Source: Herbaspirillum sp. Sphag64 (GTDB lineage: Bacteria; Pseudomonadota; Gammaproteobacteria; Burkholderiales; Burkholderiaceae_D). Taken from it: DNA of 64,000 nucleotides. The position numbers and the translations under genes were made by a program. Position 1 is the first letter of the stretch. Each line of letters opens with the position of its first letter. This document shows positions 48,740 through 58,338 of the stretch, piece by piece. The stretch covers positions 62,001 to 126,000 of the forward strand of contig NZ_JACHYE010000009.1 in assembly GCF_014192645.1 (NCBI RefSeq), in the 5' to 3' direction. The notes below the pieces were generated by a model, which saw nothing but the letters and a program-made list of their open reading frames with translations, was not told where the DNA came from and searched no databases.

Positions 48740-49657
48740 TCAGGCAGCAGGCAGCTGGCCGCTAAGCGCGACCCAGCCTTCGTGCTCGGCCCAGATCTGC
48801 AGGGTGATATAAGGTGAGTAGGCTGCAATCACTTCGGTTGCCTGCCGATCCAGCACACCCGACAAGACCAGCGAACCACCTGCCGCAACGCGGCCTGCCA
48901 ACATTGGCGCCATCAGTTGCAAAGGGCCGGCTAGAATATTGGCGACAACGACGTTATAGGTTTCGCCTTCTGGGGACTGCTGTGCAAATGCTTCTGGCAG
49001 GAAGTAGTCGATTTCGCAGGTATTGCGTTCGCTATTGAAGTGCGCCGATTCCAGTGCCTGCGGGTCAATATCGACCCCAATCACGTGCTGCACGCCCAGT
49101 TTTTTGGCGACCAGCGCCAGAATGCCGGAACCACAGCCGTAATCGAGCAGATTGCCGGTCTCGGCACTGACATGCTGCTCCAGCCATTCCATGCACAAGC
49201 GCGTGGTTGGGTGGCTGCCGGTACCAAAGGCCAGCCCTGGATCAAGCTCCAGAACCAGCGCATCGGGCTCTGGCGCGTCGTGCCAGCTTGGCACGACCCA
49301 GATATGTTTGCCGATATGGATAGGATCGAATTGCGATTGCGTCAGGCGCACCCAGTCTTGATCAGCCACTGAGCGCAGCGTGAATGGCAAGCTGGCAGAG
49401 GCACCGATGGCAGCGCCAGCCGCATTGACCAGCGCGGCATGGTCGGCATCGATATCGGCCAGCGCCACGACGCGACTACGCTCCCAGGCGGCTTCCGTTG
49501 GCTCCATCCCTGGTTCGCCAAACAGCGGCTGCTCTGCCAGTGTGCCTTCGTCAGCATCTTCTACCGACACCGACAAGGCACCAGCTTCCATCAACGCGTC
49601 CGACAAGGCCTCAGCCTGGTCGCGCGTGACTTCAATCACAATTTCGGTCCAGCCCAT
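48740..49657 (-). CDS. prmA: Ribosomal protein L11 methyltransferase
   Basis: SAM-dependent enzyme that trimethylates ribosomal protein L11. Motif I is [16 protein letters not shown], preceded by [18 protein letters not shown], and NILAGPL is the NxxA/P-like motif IV. 305 aa. The ATG is three bases after the accC stop, so they are coupled; accC-prmA adjacency is common in proteobacteria. Confidence 0.96.
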   Translation of the reverse strand: MGWTEIVIEVTRDQAEALSDALMEAGALSVSVEDADEGTLAEQPLFGEPGMEPTEAAWERSRVVALADIDADHAALVNAAGAAIGASASLPFTLRSVADQDWVRLTQSQFDPIHIGKHIWVVPSWHDAPEPDALVLELDPGLAFGTGSHPTTRLCMEWLEQHVSAETGNLLDYGCGSGILALVAKKLGVQHVIGVDIDPQALESAHFNSERNTCEIDYFLPEAFAQQSPEGETYNVVVANILAGPLQLMAPMLAGRVAAGGSLVLSGVLDRQATEVIAAYSPYITLQIWAEHEGWVALSGQLPAA

Positions 49658-49660
49658 CGC

Positions 49661-51043
49661 TCACTTCTTCGCAGGTTTCTCGGCCGCTGGCGGCGTCGCG
49701 GGACGTTCTGCCAGTTTATGCTCGAGGTAATGAATATTGGTGCCACCTTCGATGAAGCGGGCATCCACCATTAGTTCGCGATGCAACGGGATGTTGGTCT
49801 GAATACCTTCAACCACCATCTCCGACAGCGCGATCTGCATCCGGCGGATTGCCTGTTCGCGCGTTGCGCCATAGGAGATCACTTTGCCCACCATCGAATC
49901 ATAGTTTGGCGGAACGAAGTAGCCGGCATAGGCATGCGAGTCAACCCGGATACCAGGACCACCAGGTACGTGCCAGGCGGTCAGGCGACCTGGCGACGGG
50001 ATGAACTTGAACGGATCTTCAGCGTTGATACGGCACTCAATGGCATGGCCCTTGAGTTCGATGTCGCGCTGACGGTAGCGCAGCTTTTCGCCGGCAGCGA
50101 TACGGATCTGCTCCTGCACGATATCGACGCCGGTGATCATTTCTGTGACCGGATGTTCAACCTGCACGCGGGTATTCATTTCGATGAAGTAGAACTCTTC
50201 GTTTTCGTAGAGGAATTCAAAGGTACCCGCGCCGCGGTAATTCATCTTGCGGCAAGCTTCGGCGCAGCGCTCACCGATCTTTTCGATGATTTTGCGTGGA
50301 ATACCGGGTGCTGGTGCTTCTTCGACAACCTTTTGGTGGCGACGTTGCATCGAGCAGTCGCGCTCGCCCAGCCAGATGGCATTCTTGTGTTCGTCGGCCA
50401 GAATCTGGATTTCCACGTGACGTGGATTTTCCAGATATTTCTCCATATAGACTTCGGGATTGCCGAACGCAGCGCCAGCTTCCGTCTTGGTCATCGTGAC
50501 CGCATTGATCAGTGCCGCTTCGGTATGCACCACGCGCATACCGCGTCCACCGCCACCGCCAGCTGCCTTGATGATGACCGGATAACCGATCTTGCGTGCA
50601 ATTTGAACGATTTCCTTTGGATTGTCTGGCAACGCACCTTCCGAGCCAGGTACGCATGGCACGCCAGCGCGGATCATGGCTTGTTTAGCCGAGACCTTGT
50701 CGCCCATCATGCGGATGTTTTCTGCACGCGGACCAATGAAGACGAAGCCGGATTGCTCAACCCGTTCGGCGAAGTCGGCATTCTCAGAGAGGAAGCCATA
50801 ACCGGGGTGGATCGCCTGCGCATCGGTAACTTCAGCGGCGCTGATGATGGCCGGCATGTTCAGATAGCTCAGCGCGGAAGGTGCGGGGCCGATACATACT
50901 GATTCATCTGCCAACTTCACGTATTTTGCTTCACGGTCGGCCTCGGAGTGCACGACCACGGTCTTGATACCCATTTCGCGGCATGCGCGCTGGATACGAA
51001 GGGCAATTTCGCCACGATTGGCGATAAGTATTTTTTCAAACAT
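49661..51043 (-). CDS. accC: Acetyl-CoA carboxylase, biotin carboxylase subunit
   Basis: ATP-grasp enzyme that carboxylates biotin on AccB, the first step of fatty acid synthesis. [16 protein letters not shown] at the start, the glycine-rich [12 protein letters not shown] loop, [17 protein letters not shown], and [15 protein letters not shown] are present. 460 aa, with a short Pro/Ala/Lys tail. It follows accB after 137 bases. No good Shine-Dalgarno is visible before the ATG. Confidence 0.97.
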   Translation of the reverse strand: MFEKILIANRGEIALRIQRACREMGIKTVVVHSEADREAKYVKLADESVCIGPAPSALSYLNMPAIISAAEVTDAQAIHPGYGFLSENADFAERVEQSGFVFIGPRAENIRMMGDKVSAKQAMIRAGVPCVPGSEGALPDNPKEIVQIARKIGYPVIIKAAGGGGGRGMRVVHTEAALINAVTMTKTEAGAAFGNPEVYMEKYLENPRHVEIQILADEHKNAIWLGERDCSMQRRHQKVVEEAPAPGIPRKIIEKIGERCAEACRKMNYRGAGTFEFLYENEEFYFIEMNTRVQVEHPVTEMITGVDIVQEQIRIAAGEKLRYRQRDIELKGHAIECRINAEDPFKFIPSPGRLTAWHVPGGPGIRVDSHAYAGYFVPPNYDSMVGKVISYGATREQAIRRMQIALSEMVVEGIQTNIPLHRELMVDARFIEGGTNIHYLEHKLAERPATPPAAEKPAKK

Positions 51044-51180
51044 AAGAGGAAATGTGCTTCGCCAAGAGTCAAGCGTTTAGAGTCAGATAACCAGATCCGC
51101 CAGGGAGTTCGGGACGGCGACGGCATTTAATGATGCCTGCCGAGCCCGGCGTGCCATCCCCGATTCCGTTCTGGCAGGAT

Positions 51181-51645
51181 TTAGCCAATCACGAACAACG
51201 GTTGACCGAATTCGACCGGTTGGCCGTTTTCAACCAGGATCTGCTTGATCACGCCGGATTTGTCGGCGTCGATTTCGTTGAGCAGCTTCATTGCTTCGAT
51301 AATGCACAGCGTATCGCCTTCCTTGACTTCCTTGCCCACTTCCACGAAAGCGGGAGAGCCTGGCGCCGAAGAGCGGTAGAAGGTGCCGACCATTGGCGAC
51401 TTGACGATATGACCCTCTGGTACGACAGGGGCTGCCGGTGCGGCGCTTGCCACAGGTGCAGCAGCAGGAGCGGCTTGCAGTGTTTGTGGATAGGACGCTT
51501 GTGGCTGCATCATCACGACCTGGTTTTGCGGTGTCGCTGACGACTTGACGATACGTACCTTGCTTTCGCCTTCGGTGACTTCCAGTTCTTCGATGTCAGA
51601 TTCGGCGACCAGGTCGATCAGCGTTTTGAGTTTCCGTAAATCCAT
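51181..51645 (-). CDS. accB: Acetyl-CoA carboxylase biotin carboxyl carrier protein
   Basis: Carries biotin between AccC and the carboxyltransferase. The N-terminal [20 protein letters not shown] is typical; an Ala/Pro-rich linker (about 40-78) leads to the biotinyl domain with SPMVGTFY and EAMKLLNEI, Lys120 being the biotin site. 154 aa. AGGA precedes the ATG. The aroQ-accB-accC order is shared by many proteobacteria. Confidence 0.97.
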   Translation of the reverse strand: MDLRKLKTLIDLVAESDIEELEVTEGESKVRIVKSSATPQNQVVMMQPQASYPQTLQAAPAAAPVASAAPAAPVVPEGHIVKSPMVGTFYRSSAPGSPAFVEVGKEVKEGDTLCIIEAMKLLNEIDADKSGVIKQILVENGQPVEFGQPLFVIG

Positions 51646-51747
51646 GTGAATTCCTCAGTAAGTAATTAGTAGCAAGAAAAATGCATTTGATTAACCCAAC
51701 ATCGCCTCAGACAGTGGCGATGTGGATGAAATGAAGCTAAGCTGAAC

Positions 51748-52188
51748 CTAAGCCGATACTTGTAACAGGTGATCAATTGCGAGGCGGTACCCATCGACAC
51801 CGAAACCACATAACACTGCCTTGGCAATGCCTGACAGATAGGAGTGATGGCGGAAGGATTCGCGCTGATGGACGTTCGAGATATGCACTTCCACAAAAGG
51901 AATAGCCACGCCAGCCAGCGCATCCCGCAGGGCAACACTGGTGTGGGTGAGTCCGCCCGGGTTGATCACGATTGCATCGACGCCCTCTTGACGTGCGGCG
52001 TGAATACGGTCAATCAGGGCGCCTTCGTGGTTGCTCTGGAAGCTGTTGAGCGTCGCACCGGCCTTGCTGGCTTGCAAGGAAGCACGCTGTTCAATGTCTG
52101 CCAGGGTCGTCGAACCGTAGACTTCAGGCTCCCGCGTCCCCAGTAAATTCAGGTTGGGGCCATTCAGGAGGAGAAGGTGTTTTGCCAT
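51748..52188 (-). CDS. aroQ: Type II 3-dehydroquinate dehydratase
   Basis: Dodecameric shikimate-pathway enzyme that dehydrates 3-dehydroquinate. [20 protein letters not shown] at the start with the catalytic Tyr, [16 protein letters not shown], and [20 protein letters not shown] with the catalytic His are complete. 146 aa. GGAG lies upstream of the ATG. It leads accBC; aroE for the next shikimate step is elsewhere in the window at 59.3 kb. Confidence 0.97.
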   Translation of the reverse strand: MAKHLLLLNGPNLNLLGTREPEVYGSTTLADIEQRASLQASKAGATLNSFQSNHEGALIDRIHAARQEGVDAIVINPGGLTHTSVALRDALAGVAIPFVEVHISNVHQRESFRHHSYLSGIAKAVLCGFGVDGYRLAIDHLLQVSA

Positions 52189-52272
52189 TGAGATAAAGCT
52201 CCGTTTGACGGCGATGCGCGCATTTTGCCGTCAAATGACTGCATTTGGCAAGAGAAACTTGATTTGAGTGTT

Positions 52273-52800
52273 TTACAGGGATTTCAGATCTTGGCGTAAC
52301 TGCTCAAAGTTGAGGCGGCCAAGATAGACTTTTTTGACATTGCCGTCCAGTCCGACCAATACCGTGAAAGGTAAACCACCGGCAGAATTGCCGAATTGTC
52401 GCATCCATTCCGTGGCACCGGTACCGGCAACATAGAGAGGATAATTGATATGCATTTTTTCTGCAAATTGCGCGATGTTTTCCTGACTGTCGACGCCGAT
52501 GCCAATGATCTGGACCGGGGTGATTTCTTTCTGCATGGCAGCCAGTTCCGGCATTTCTTGAACACATGGCGCGCACCATGTAGCCCAGAAGTTAATGATC
52601 AGCGGCTTTCCTTGCCATTGTGATAAGGCTTGTGGCTTGCCATGACTGTCAGGCAGGGTTTGTGCAAACAGTGCTGCCAATGCGGGATCGGTCGCCGTTG
52701 TGGCGAGCTTGACTGTAGTGCGCTGGTGACTGACATAGGCACCTATGCCTGCTGCAATCACGGCAACAATGATAAAAATCAACAGGTTACGAGTTTTCAT
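52273..52800 (-). CDS. TlpA/ResA-like membrane-anchored thiol-disulfide protein
   Basis: Periplasmic thioredoxin-fold protein with an N-terminal membrane anchor (residues 5-22, LLIFIIVAVIAAGIGAYV). The redox motif is WCAPC (Cys76 and Cys79) in FWATWCAPCVQEMPEL; the cis-Pro region GLPFTVLVG follows. 175 aa. Likely a reductant of cytochrome c or other periplasmic thiols; target unknown. It overlaps the end of the upstream gene by 14 bases, so the two are coupled. Confidence 0.9.
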   Translation of the reverse strand: MKTRNLLIFIIVAVIAAGIGAYVSHQRTTVKLATTATDPALAALFAQTLPDSHGKPQALSQWQGKPLIINFWATWCAPCVQEMPELAAMQKEITPVQIIGIGVDSQENIAQFAEKMHINYPLYVAGTGATEWMRQFGNSAGGLPFTVLVGLDGNVKKVYLGRLNFEQLRQDLKSL

Positions 52801-53437
52801 CGTTCTCTTTCATGATCAGGCGGCGCACCGCCTCGATATTGGCGCGTTCTGCGGACTCTTTGCCTTGTTCTCCGCGCTTGCCGTTGCGTAGTCCGCCGCG
52901 CAGGTCGTCGGTATCATACACGGCAAGATGAACGCCCTCTGGAGCGTTGCCGCGCTGCCGGTACAGAAAGCTCAGCGTTTCCACTGGAGCATGTCGGTCT
53001 GCGCCTTTGAAGTGGGTACTTTCACTGACCTCGAAATCAATATTCTTGTTTAAAAGAAAAATCTCCACATCCTTGGCACTACTGGTAAAGAGCTGCAGGT
53101 AAATGTCGGAATGCTCGCCAGCGGTACCGTTGAGCACGGCACCAGTTAGATAGGGGTTGAAGTGCGACAAATCCTGCATCAGTTGCAATGCAAGTTGTCT
53201 TAACTGCAAGAGTCGGGCTGGCTGCGTATCGCCGAAGAAAAGCTCATTATAAAGACGTACTTCTTCTTCAACTTGCGCGTTATCGGGCATGACATCGCCG
53301 CGAGACTTGTTGTCGCCCAGTAGTTGTCGCGCAGCCTTGCGCTTTGCAGTTGCATAATCGGCGCCATCTTCGGCGATCATGCGGGCTGCTGCAGCGGCGA
53401 TTTCGGCGCGCAGGATGTCGGTATCGTTCTGGTACAT
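52787..53437 (-). CDS. Uncharacterised protein with weak nucleotidyltransferase-like motif
   Basis: I do not recognise this 216-aa protein with confidence. A helical N-terminus with ILRAEIAAAAARMIAEDGAD is followed by a central helical region and, at residues 99-117, GAVLNGTAGEHSDIYLQLF, then DVEIFLLN at 123-130. This resembles the G-x-N/S-x-x-S-D-I-D pattern of Pol-beta-like nucleotidyltransferases, but the second acidic residue is Tyr113, so it may be inactive or unrelated. It overlaps the TlpA-like gene by 14 bases and is divergent from mpl, which may have led to ligase-like names for homologues. Charged C-terminus, no membrane segment. Confidence 0.7.
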   Translation of the reverse strand: MYQNDTDILRAEIAAAAARMIAEDGADYATAKRKAARQLLGDNKSRGDVMPDNAQVEEEVRLYNELFFGDTQPARLLQLRQLALQLMQDLSHFNPYLTGAVLNGTAGEHSDIYLQLFTSSAKDVEIFLLNKNIDFEVSESTHFKGADRHAPVETLSFLYRQRGNAPEGVHLAVYDTDDLRGGLRNGKRGEQGKESAERANIEAVRRLIMKENDENS

Positions 53438-53596
53438 GGGCGCAATGATACCCCGAACCCGTTCAGGAGATCAGTTCGCCATGCCAGGCTTCATGATCTG
53501 AAAAAACGCATAACAAATCCCGCGCAGCCGTCCAGATCCTCGCCGTTCCGGCGCCCGGCTCAGGTAGAATCTCGGGATTCGTTCTCAAGATTGACT

Positions 53597-54988
53597 ATGC
53601 ACATTCATATCCTCGGCATTTGCGGCACCTTCATGGGGGGCCTGGCAGTGCTGGCCAAACAGGCCGGCCACAAGGTTACCGGCTGCGATGCCAATGTCTA
53701 CCCCCCGATGAGCACCCAGCTGGAGGCTCAGGGCATTGAATTGATTCAAGGTTTTGGGCCGGAACAGATCCGGTTGCAACCCGATCTGTTTATCATCGGC
53801 AACGTGGTCTCGCGCGGCAATCCCTTGATGGAAGAAATCCTCAATCGTGGCTTGCCCTACATGTCCGGACCGCAATGGATGGGGCAACATATCCTGCGTG
53901 ACAAATGGGTTCTGGCGGTTGCTGGCACCCATGGCAAAACCACCACCTCGGCAATGCTGGCGTGGATACTCGAACATGCCGGCTATGCCCCGGGGTTCCT
54001 GATTGGTGGCGTGCCGATGAATTTTGGCATTTCTGCGCGCTTGTCAGGCCCAACTACGGCTAAACAAAGCGATTCCGTGTTCTTCGTCATTGAAGCCGAT
54101 GAGTACGATACTGCTTTCTTCGACAAGCGCAGTAAATTCGTGCACTACCATGCGCGCACGGCAATCCTGAACAATCTCGAATACGATCATGCAGACATCT
54201 TCCCTGATCTGACCGCGATCGAGACCCAGTTTCACCATCTGGTACGCACGGTTCCCGGCATCGGCCGCTTACTGGTGAACGCCCGTGAGCCAGCATTGGA
54301 GCGCGTGATTGCTCGTGGCTGCTGGAGCGAGTGCGAATCCTTTGGTGTTGCTGCCGGGGAATCTGGCTGGGCTATCCAAACCCATGACGATGGCAGCTTT
54401 GCGATTTTCTTCGATGGCCAGTTGCAAGGGACCGTGCAATGGCCGCTCACCGGCGAGCACAACCGCCTCAATGCGCTGGCAGCAGTAGCTGCCGCGCGCC
54501 ATGTTGGGGTTGCCCCGGCAATAGCGATTGAGGCGCTGGCGCGCTTTGAAAGTGTCAAACGGCGCATGGAATTGCGCGGCACAGCCAATGGTGTGGCGGT
54601 CTATGACGACTTTGCCCATCACCCTACCGCGATTGCGACCACCGTTGCCGGTTTGCGCAAGAAGGTCGGCAATGCGCGCATCCTGGCGGTGTTGGAGCCG
54701 CGCTCCAACACCATGAAGCTAGGCACCATGAAAGAGGCCTTGCCAGGGAGTCTGGCGCAGGCCGATCTGGTCTTTGGCTTTGGTGCCAAGGGCAATCCGA
54801 AGGAGGCACTGGGCTGGGATCTTGGACAGGCATTGGCACCGCTGGGTGACAAGGCGCAGGCCTTTGACGATCTCGCCGCGCTGGTGCAGGCAGTCAAGCG
54901 CGCCGCACAACCCGGGGATCAGGTGTTGGTCATGAGTAACGGTGGTTTTGGTGGTGTGCATCAAAAACTGCTGGATGCGCTCGCATGA
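53597..54988 (+). CDS. mpl: UDP-N-acetylmuramate:L-alanyl-gamma-D-glutamyl-meso-diaminopimelate ligase
   Basis: Murein recycling ligase that attaches recovered tripeptide to UDP-MurNAc. MHIHILGICGTFMGG fixes the start at 53597, though the frame is open to 53324. The ATP loop [30 protein letters not shown] and VYDDFAHHPTAI are diagnostic for Mpl rather than MurC. 463 aa. TAGAAT at 53565 is a possible -10. Its stop overlaps the yqiA start by ATGA. Confidence 0.96.
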   Translation: MHIHILGICGTFMGGLAVLAKQAGHKVTGCDANVYPPMSTQLEAQGIELIQGFGPEQIRLQPDLFIIGNVVSRGNPLMEEILNRGLPYMSGPQWMGQHILRDKWVLAVAGTHGKTTTSAMLAWILEHAGYAPGFLIGGVPMNFGISARLSGPTTAKQSDSVFFVIEADEYDTAFFDKRSKFVHYHARTAILNNLEYDHADIFPDLTAIETQFHHLVRTVPGIGRLLVNAREPALERVIARGCWSECESFGVAAGESGWAIQTHDDGSFAIFFDGQLQGTVQWPLTGEHNRLNALAAVAAARHVGVAPAIAIEALARFESVKRRMELRGTANGVAVYDDFAHHPTAIATTVAGLRKKVGNARILAVLEPRSNTMKLGTMKEALPGSLAQADLVFGFGAKGNPKEALGWDLGQALAPLGDKAQAFDDLAALVQAVKRAAQPGDQVLVMSNGGFGGVHQKLLDALA

Positions 54989-55587
54989 TTCTGTATCTGC
55001 ACGGCTTCCGCTCCTCGCCGCAGTCTTTCAAGGCGAGGGTGATGTCGCAACGGATGCAGGCACTGGGGCGCGCGCAAGACTATCTTTGCCCGCAGTTGCC
55101 GGCTTCACCGGCAGCGGCGATAGCGTTGGCGCTGCAGTGCATTGGTGCTTGCCCACCGGAACAACTGACGGTAGTCGGTTCTTCGTTGGGCGGTTTCTAT
55201 GCCACCTGGCTGGCTGAAAAACTGGGTTGTCGTGCCGTACTGCTTAATCCGGCAGTCAAGCCACCGCGTGATCTGGAGTCCTATGTCGGCGTGACGACCC
55301 AATATCATTCTGATGCGCCGTTCGAGTTCAAGCGCGCGTACATTGACGAACTCAAGACCTTGATGATCGACCGGATCACCCAGCCGCAACGTTACTTTCT
55401 GATTGCCGCAACCGGCGACGAAGTGCTCGACTGGCGCGATATGGTGGCGCATTATCCGGGCGCCCAGCACACCGTGATTGAAGGTAGTGACCATGGCATC
55501 GCCGAGTTTGCCGACTACGCGGATGCGGTATTGCGCTTTTGCGGGGTTGATCCCTTGCCGACAACTTCCGGCAAGCGTAGTCAATGA
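54985..55587 (+). CDS. YqiA/YcfP-type alpha/beta hydrolase
   Basis: Small cytoplasmic esterase-like protein, 200 aa. LYLHGFRSSPQSFKA is the oxyanion-hole segment, VGSSLGGFYATWLAE the nucleophile elbow (Ser), and GDEVLDWRDM and EGSDHGIAEF supply the Asp and His. It resembles E. coli YqiA, which hydrolyses palmitoyl-CoA and nitrophenyl esters in vitro; the natural substrate is unknown. ATGA overlaps with mpl and with ubiC. Confidence 0.88.
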   Translation: MILYLHGFRSSPQSFKARVMSQRMQALGRAQDYLCPQLPASPAAAIALALQCIGACPPEQLTVVGSSLGGFYATWLAEKLGCRAVLLNPAVKPPRDLESYVGVTTQYHSDAPFEFKRAYIDELKTLMIDRITQPQRYFLIAATGDEVLDWRDMVAHYPGAQHTVIEGSDHGIAEFADYADAVLRFCGVDPLPTTSGKRSQ

Positions 55588-56189
55588 GTCTGCCGATGAG
55601 TCTGTCAACACTGCACAGTCGCGCACGGTGGTTCGATCATCCACTGGCGCTGAGACCCGGATCGGTCCTGCGCAGCTGGCTGGCGGATCCCGGCTCGATG
55701 ACCTACAAGTTGCGTGCACGGTGTCAGGAACTACGGGTGCAAAGGTTGCGTCAATGCACCGGCAACGCACTTGCTGACGAATGTGATCTGCTGCAACTGA
55801 CACCACGAGTGCCAGTACAGGAACGGGATGTGATCTTGCATTGTGATGGTCAGCCGGTGCTGTTCGGGCATACGGTGGCTGCGTTGTCAGCATTGCCTGC
55901 CTGGCCGTTTTTCGGGCGATTGGGCGAACGGCCGTTGGGCGCGAGTCTGTTTGCCGATCCGCTGGTACAGCGCGGTGCAATCCAGTTTGCGCGTCTGTAT
56001 GCTGGCCATCCCTTGCTCAGGCGACTCTGTGCCGGGCTGGCACCGGTTCAGGTAGCGGCGGTGCAGGCGGCCTTGCCCTTGTATGCGCGGCGTTCTTTGT
56101 TTCGTCGCCAAGGCAGATTGCTGCTGGTGACTGATGTTTTCTTACCCGCTCTCAGCACGCTGATGGCGGTCAATATTGACGAATCCTGA
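55584..56189 (+). CDS. ubiC: Chorismate lyase
   Basis: Converts chorismate to 4-hydroxybenzoate and pyruvate, the entry to ubiquinone synthesis; IspB elsewhere in the window makes the side chain. The sequence shows the UbiC pattern WLADPGSMTYKLRARC near residue 32, LTPRVPVQERDVILHCDG, and the later LGERPLGASLF and YARRSLFRRQGRLLLVTDVFLP (Arg-rich and Glu residues for substrate). 201 aa. It overlaps yqiA by ATGA. Confidence 0.9.
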   Translation: MSLPMSLSTLHSRARWFDHPLALRPGSVLRSWLADPGSMTYKLRARCQELRVQRLRQCTGNALADECDLLQLTPRVPVQERDVILHCDGQPVLFGHTVAALSALPAWPFFGRLGERPLGASLFADPLVQRGAIQFARLYAGHPLLRRLCAGLAPVQVAAVQAALPLYARRSLFRRQGRLLLVTDVFLPALSTLMAVNIDES

Positions 56190-56220
56190 TGCAGTTTCTG
56201 CATTGTTAACTAAGTAATCG

Positions 56221-58299
56221 ATGAATTTATTTTTTGAAGAATCCGGTGATTTCAAGGCTGGCAGCGTACTGTCCCAGCAGGGCGAGGCCTATCAGGTCGA
56301 GTTGATCACCGGCAAGCGTAGCAAGGTCAAGGCCAAGGATGTCGTGTTGCAGTTCGCGACACCGGCACCGGCAGTGTTGGTCGAGCAGGCGCAGGCTATT
56401 GCACAGGAAATTGACCTCGACTTTCTATGGGAAGTCGCTGGACAGGAGGAGTTTGCCTTCGCTGACCTCGGTACTGAATATTTTGGCCATCCGCCGCTGC
56501 CACATGAAGCAGCGGGTTTGCTGATGTGTCTGCATTCTTCCCCGATTTACTTCTACAAGAAAGGCCGAGGCCGTTATAAGGCTGCACCGGAAGCTTCCTT
56601 GCAGGCAGCGTTGGCCGGGATCGAAAAGAAAAAGCAGCAAGCGCTGGTGCAGGCCGAGTATATCGAGCAGCTCAAGGCAGGCAGCTTGCCGGCGGCATTC
56701 AAGCCGCTGGCGCTGCAACTGCTGTTCCGGCCGGATAAAAACAGTATTGAATACAAGGCTCTGGATGCGGCCTGCAAGGAATTGCAAACCACACCGCAAC
56801 GACTGATGCTCAGCACTGGCGGCCTGGCTTCGCCGAAGCAGTTGCATGATGCCAAATTTCTGTTTGAATATTTCCCCAAGGGCAGCGGCTTCCCTGATGT
56901 CAGTGTCCCCTTGCCGCCAGCTAATTTGCCGTTGGCCGACGTTCAGGCATTTTCGATTGATGATGTCACCACGACCGAGATTGATGATGCCCTGTCGGTC
57001 GTGACGCTGGCCGATGGCAAGATTCGTGTCGGCATTCACATTGCCGCACCGGGCCTGGGGATCCGGCGTGATGATGCACTCGATGCGATTGCCCGCCAGC
57101 GCATGTCGACTGTTTACATGCCCGGCGAAAAAATCACCATGCTCCCCGACGCACTGGTGGCCGCCTATACGTTGGATGCCGGCAAACCATGTCCGGCACT
57201 GTCGCTGTACGCCACACTGGACCCGGCCGACTGGTCGGTACTGGAGACTGAAACATGTGCAGAGCTGGTACCTATTGCTGCCAATCTGCGCCACAACGAT
57301 CTCGATGCACTGGTCACTGAAGAAGCATTGGCCGCTAACAGTGGCGACTATGCGCACAAGGCTGAAATTGGCCTGCTATGGCAATGGGCGCAAGTGCTGG
57401 AAAAAGGCCGCATGGCCAAACGTGAAAGTTTTGGTCTGCGCCCCGAACAAAACAATCGCGTCGATTTCAATTTCTATGTCGACGACGACATCGTCACCAT
57501 TACCCGCCGCAAGCGTGGTGCACCGTTGGACAAGATCGTCGCCGAGCTGATGATCTTCGCCAACAGTACCTGGGGCAAGTTCATGGCCGACCACGGCGTC
57601 CCGGGCATTTATCGTGCGCAGGGCGGCGGCAGTGGTGGCTGGGCCGCCAAGATGCAGGTACGTATGGTCACCCATGCCGCACCCCATCAAGGCCTGGGCG
57701 TGGATCAATACGCCTGGAGCACTTCGCCGTTGCGGCGCTATACCGACCTGGTCAATCAGTGGCAGATTCTGGCTTGTCTCGAACACGGCGTCGCTGCGCC
57801 GCTGGCAGCACCGTTCAAACCACGTGATGCCGATCTGTTTGCCATCGTCTCTTCATTTGATTCGGCCTATTCCGGCTATGCCGACTTCCAGTCCGGCATG
57901 GAGCGCTACTGGTGTCTGCGCTGGCTGACTCAACAACAGGCACGTCAGGTCGATGCTGTGGTGCTCAAGGACGAAATCCTGCGACTGGTGGATATCCCGC
58001 TGGTCATTCGCCTGCCCGGCATGCCGCAGATTGCGCGTGGCCTGCAGGTCAAACTGGATCTGTTGCGCTGGGATGAGGTTGACCTCACGGTCGAGGCACG
58101 ACTGCTCGATGTGCCAGTTGCGCAGCCCGCCAATGCCGATGCCGTGCTCAATGAGGATGACGATGAGGATGGCGCTGGCGGCGAAGGGAACGAAGGGAGT
58201 GAAAATGGAGAAATGCCTTCCGATGAAACCGGGATCGAGAGCGCCATTCCTTCAGAGACATCGACCGGAACTGACGTAGAACCGCCGGATCAGGCCTAG
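56221..58299 (+). CDS. RNB-domain exoribonuclease II family protein
   Basis: Probable 3'-5' exoribonuclease, 692 aa. The RNB active site reads FSIDDVTTTEIDDALSV (residues 244-260): Asp247, Asp255 and Asp256 are kept, while the position of E. coli RNase II Asp207 is Glu253, a form also seen in cyanobacterial and plastid RNB enzymes. The TSPLRRYTDLVNQ motif follows near residue 500. The N-terminal 230 residues are not typical cold-shock domains. An acidic low-complexity tail starts near residue 640. It differs from RNase R in lacking a clear basic S1 end. Confidence 0.92.
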   Translation: MNLFFEESGDFKAGSVLSQQGEAYQVELITGKRSKVKAKDVVLQFATPAPAVLVEQAQAIAQEIDLDFLWEVAGQEEFAFADLGTEYFGHPPLPHEAAGLLMCLHSSPIYFYKKGRGRYKAAPEASLQAALAGIEKKKQQALVQAEYIEQLKAGSLPAAFKPLALQLLFRPDKNSIEYKALDAACKELQTTPQRLMLSTGGLASPKQLHDAKFLFEYFPKGSGFPDVSVPLPPANLPLADVQAFSIDDVTTTEIDDALSVVTLADGKIRVGIHIAAPGLGIRRDDALDAIARQRMSTVYMPGEKITMLPDALVAAYTLDAGKPCPALSLYATLDPADWSVLETETCAELVPIAANLRHNDLDALVTEEALAANSGDYAHKAEIGLLWQWAQVLEKGRMAKRESFGLRPEQNNRVDFNFYVDDDIVTITRRKRGAPLDKIVAELMIFANSTWGKFMADHGVPGIYRAQGGGSGGWAAKMQVRMVTHAAPHQGLGVDQYAWSTSPLRRYTDLVNQWQILACLEHGVAAPLAAPFKPRDADLFAIVSSFDSAYSGYADFQSGMERYWCLRWLTQQQARQVDAVVLKDEILRLVDIPLVIRLPGMPQIARGLQVKLDLLRWDEVDLTVEARLLDVPVAQPANADAVLNEDDDEDGAGGEGNEGSENGEMPSDETGIESAIPSETSTGTDVEPPDQA

Positions 58300-58338
58300 C
58301 TTTGTCGTAAAATCACTTTTTCCGCTCTCGTCGCGCCT

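Noticed and set aside
53324-53596. N-terminal extension of the mpl frame
   Set aside because: The 91 extra codons overlap the divergent gene at 52787-53437 and are not protein-like; Mpl begins at MHIHILG.
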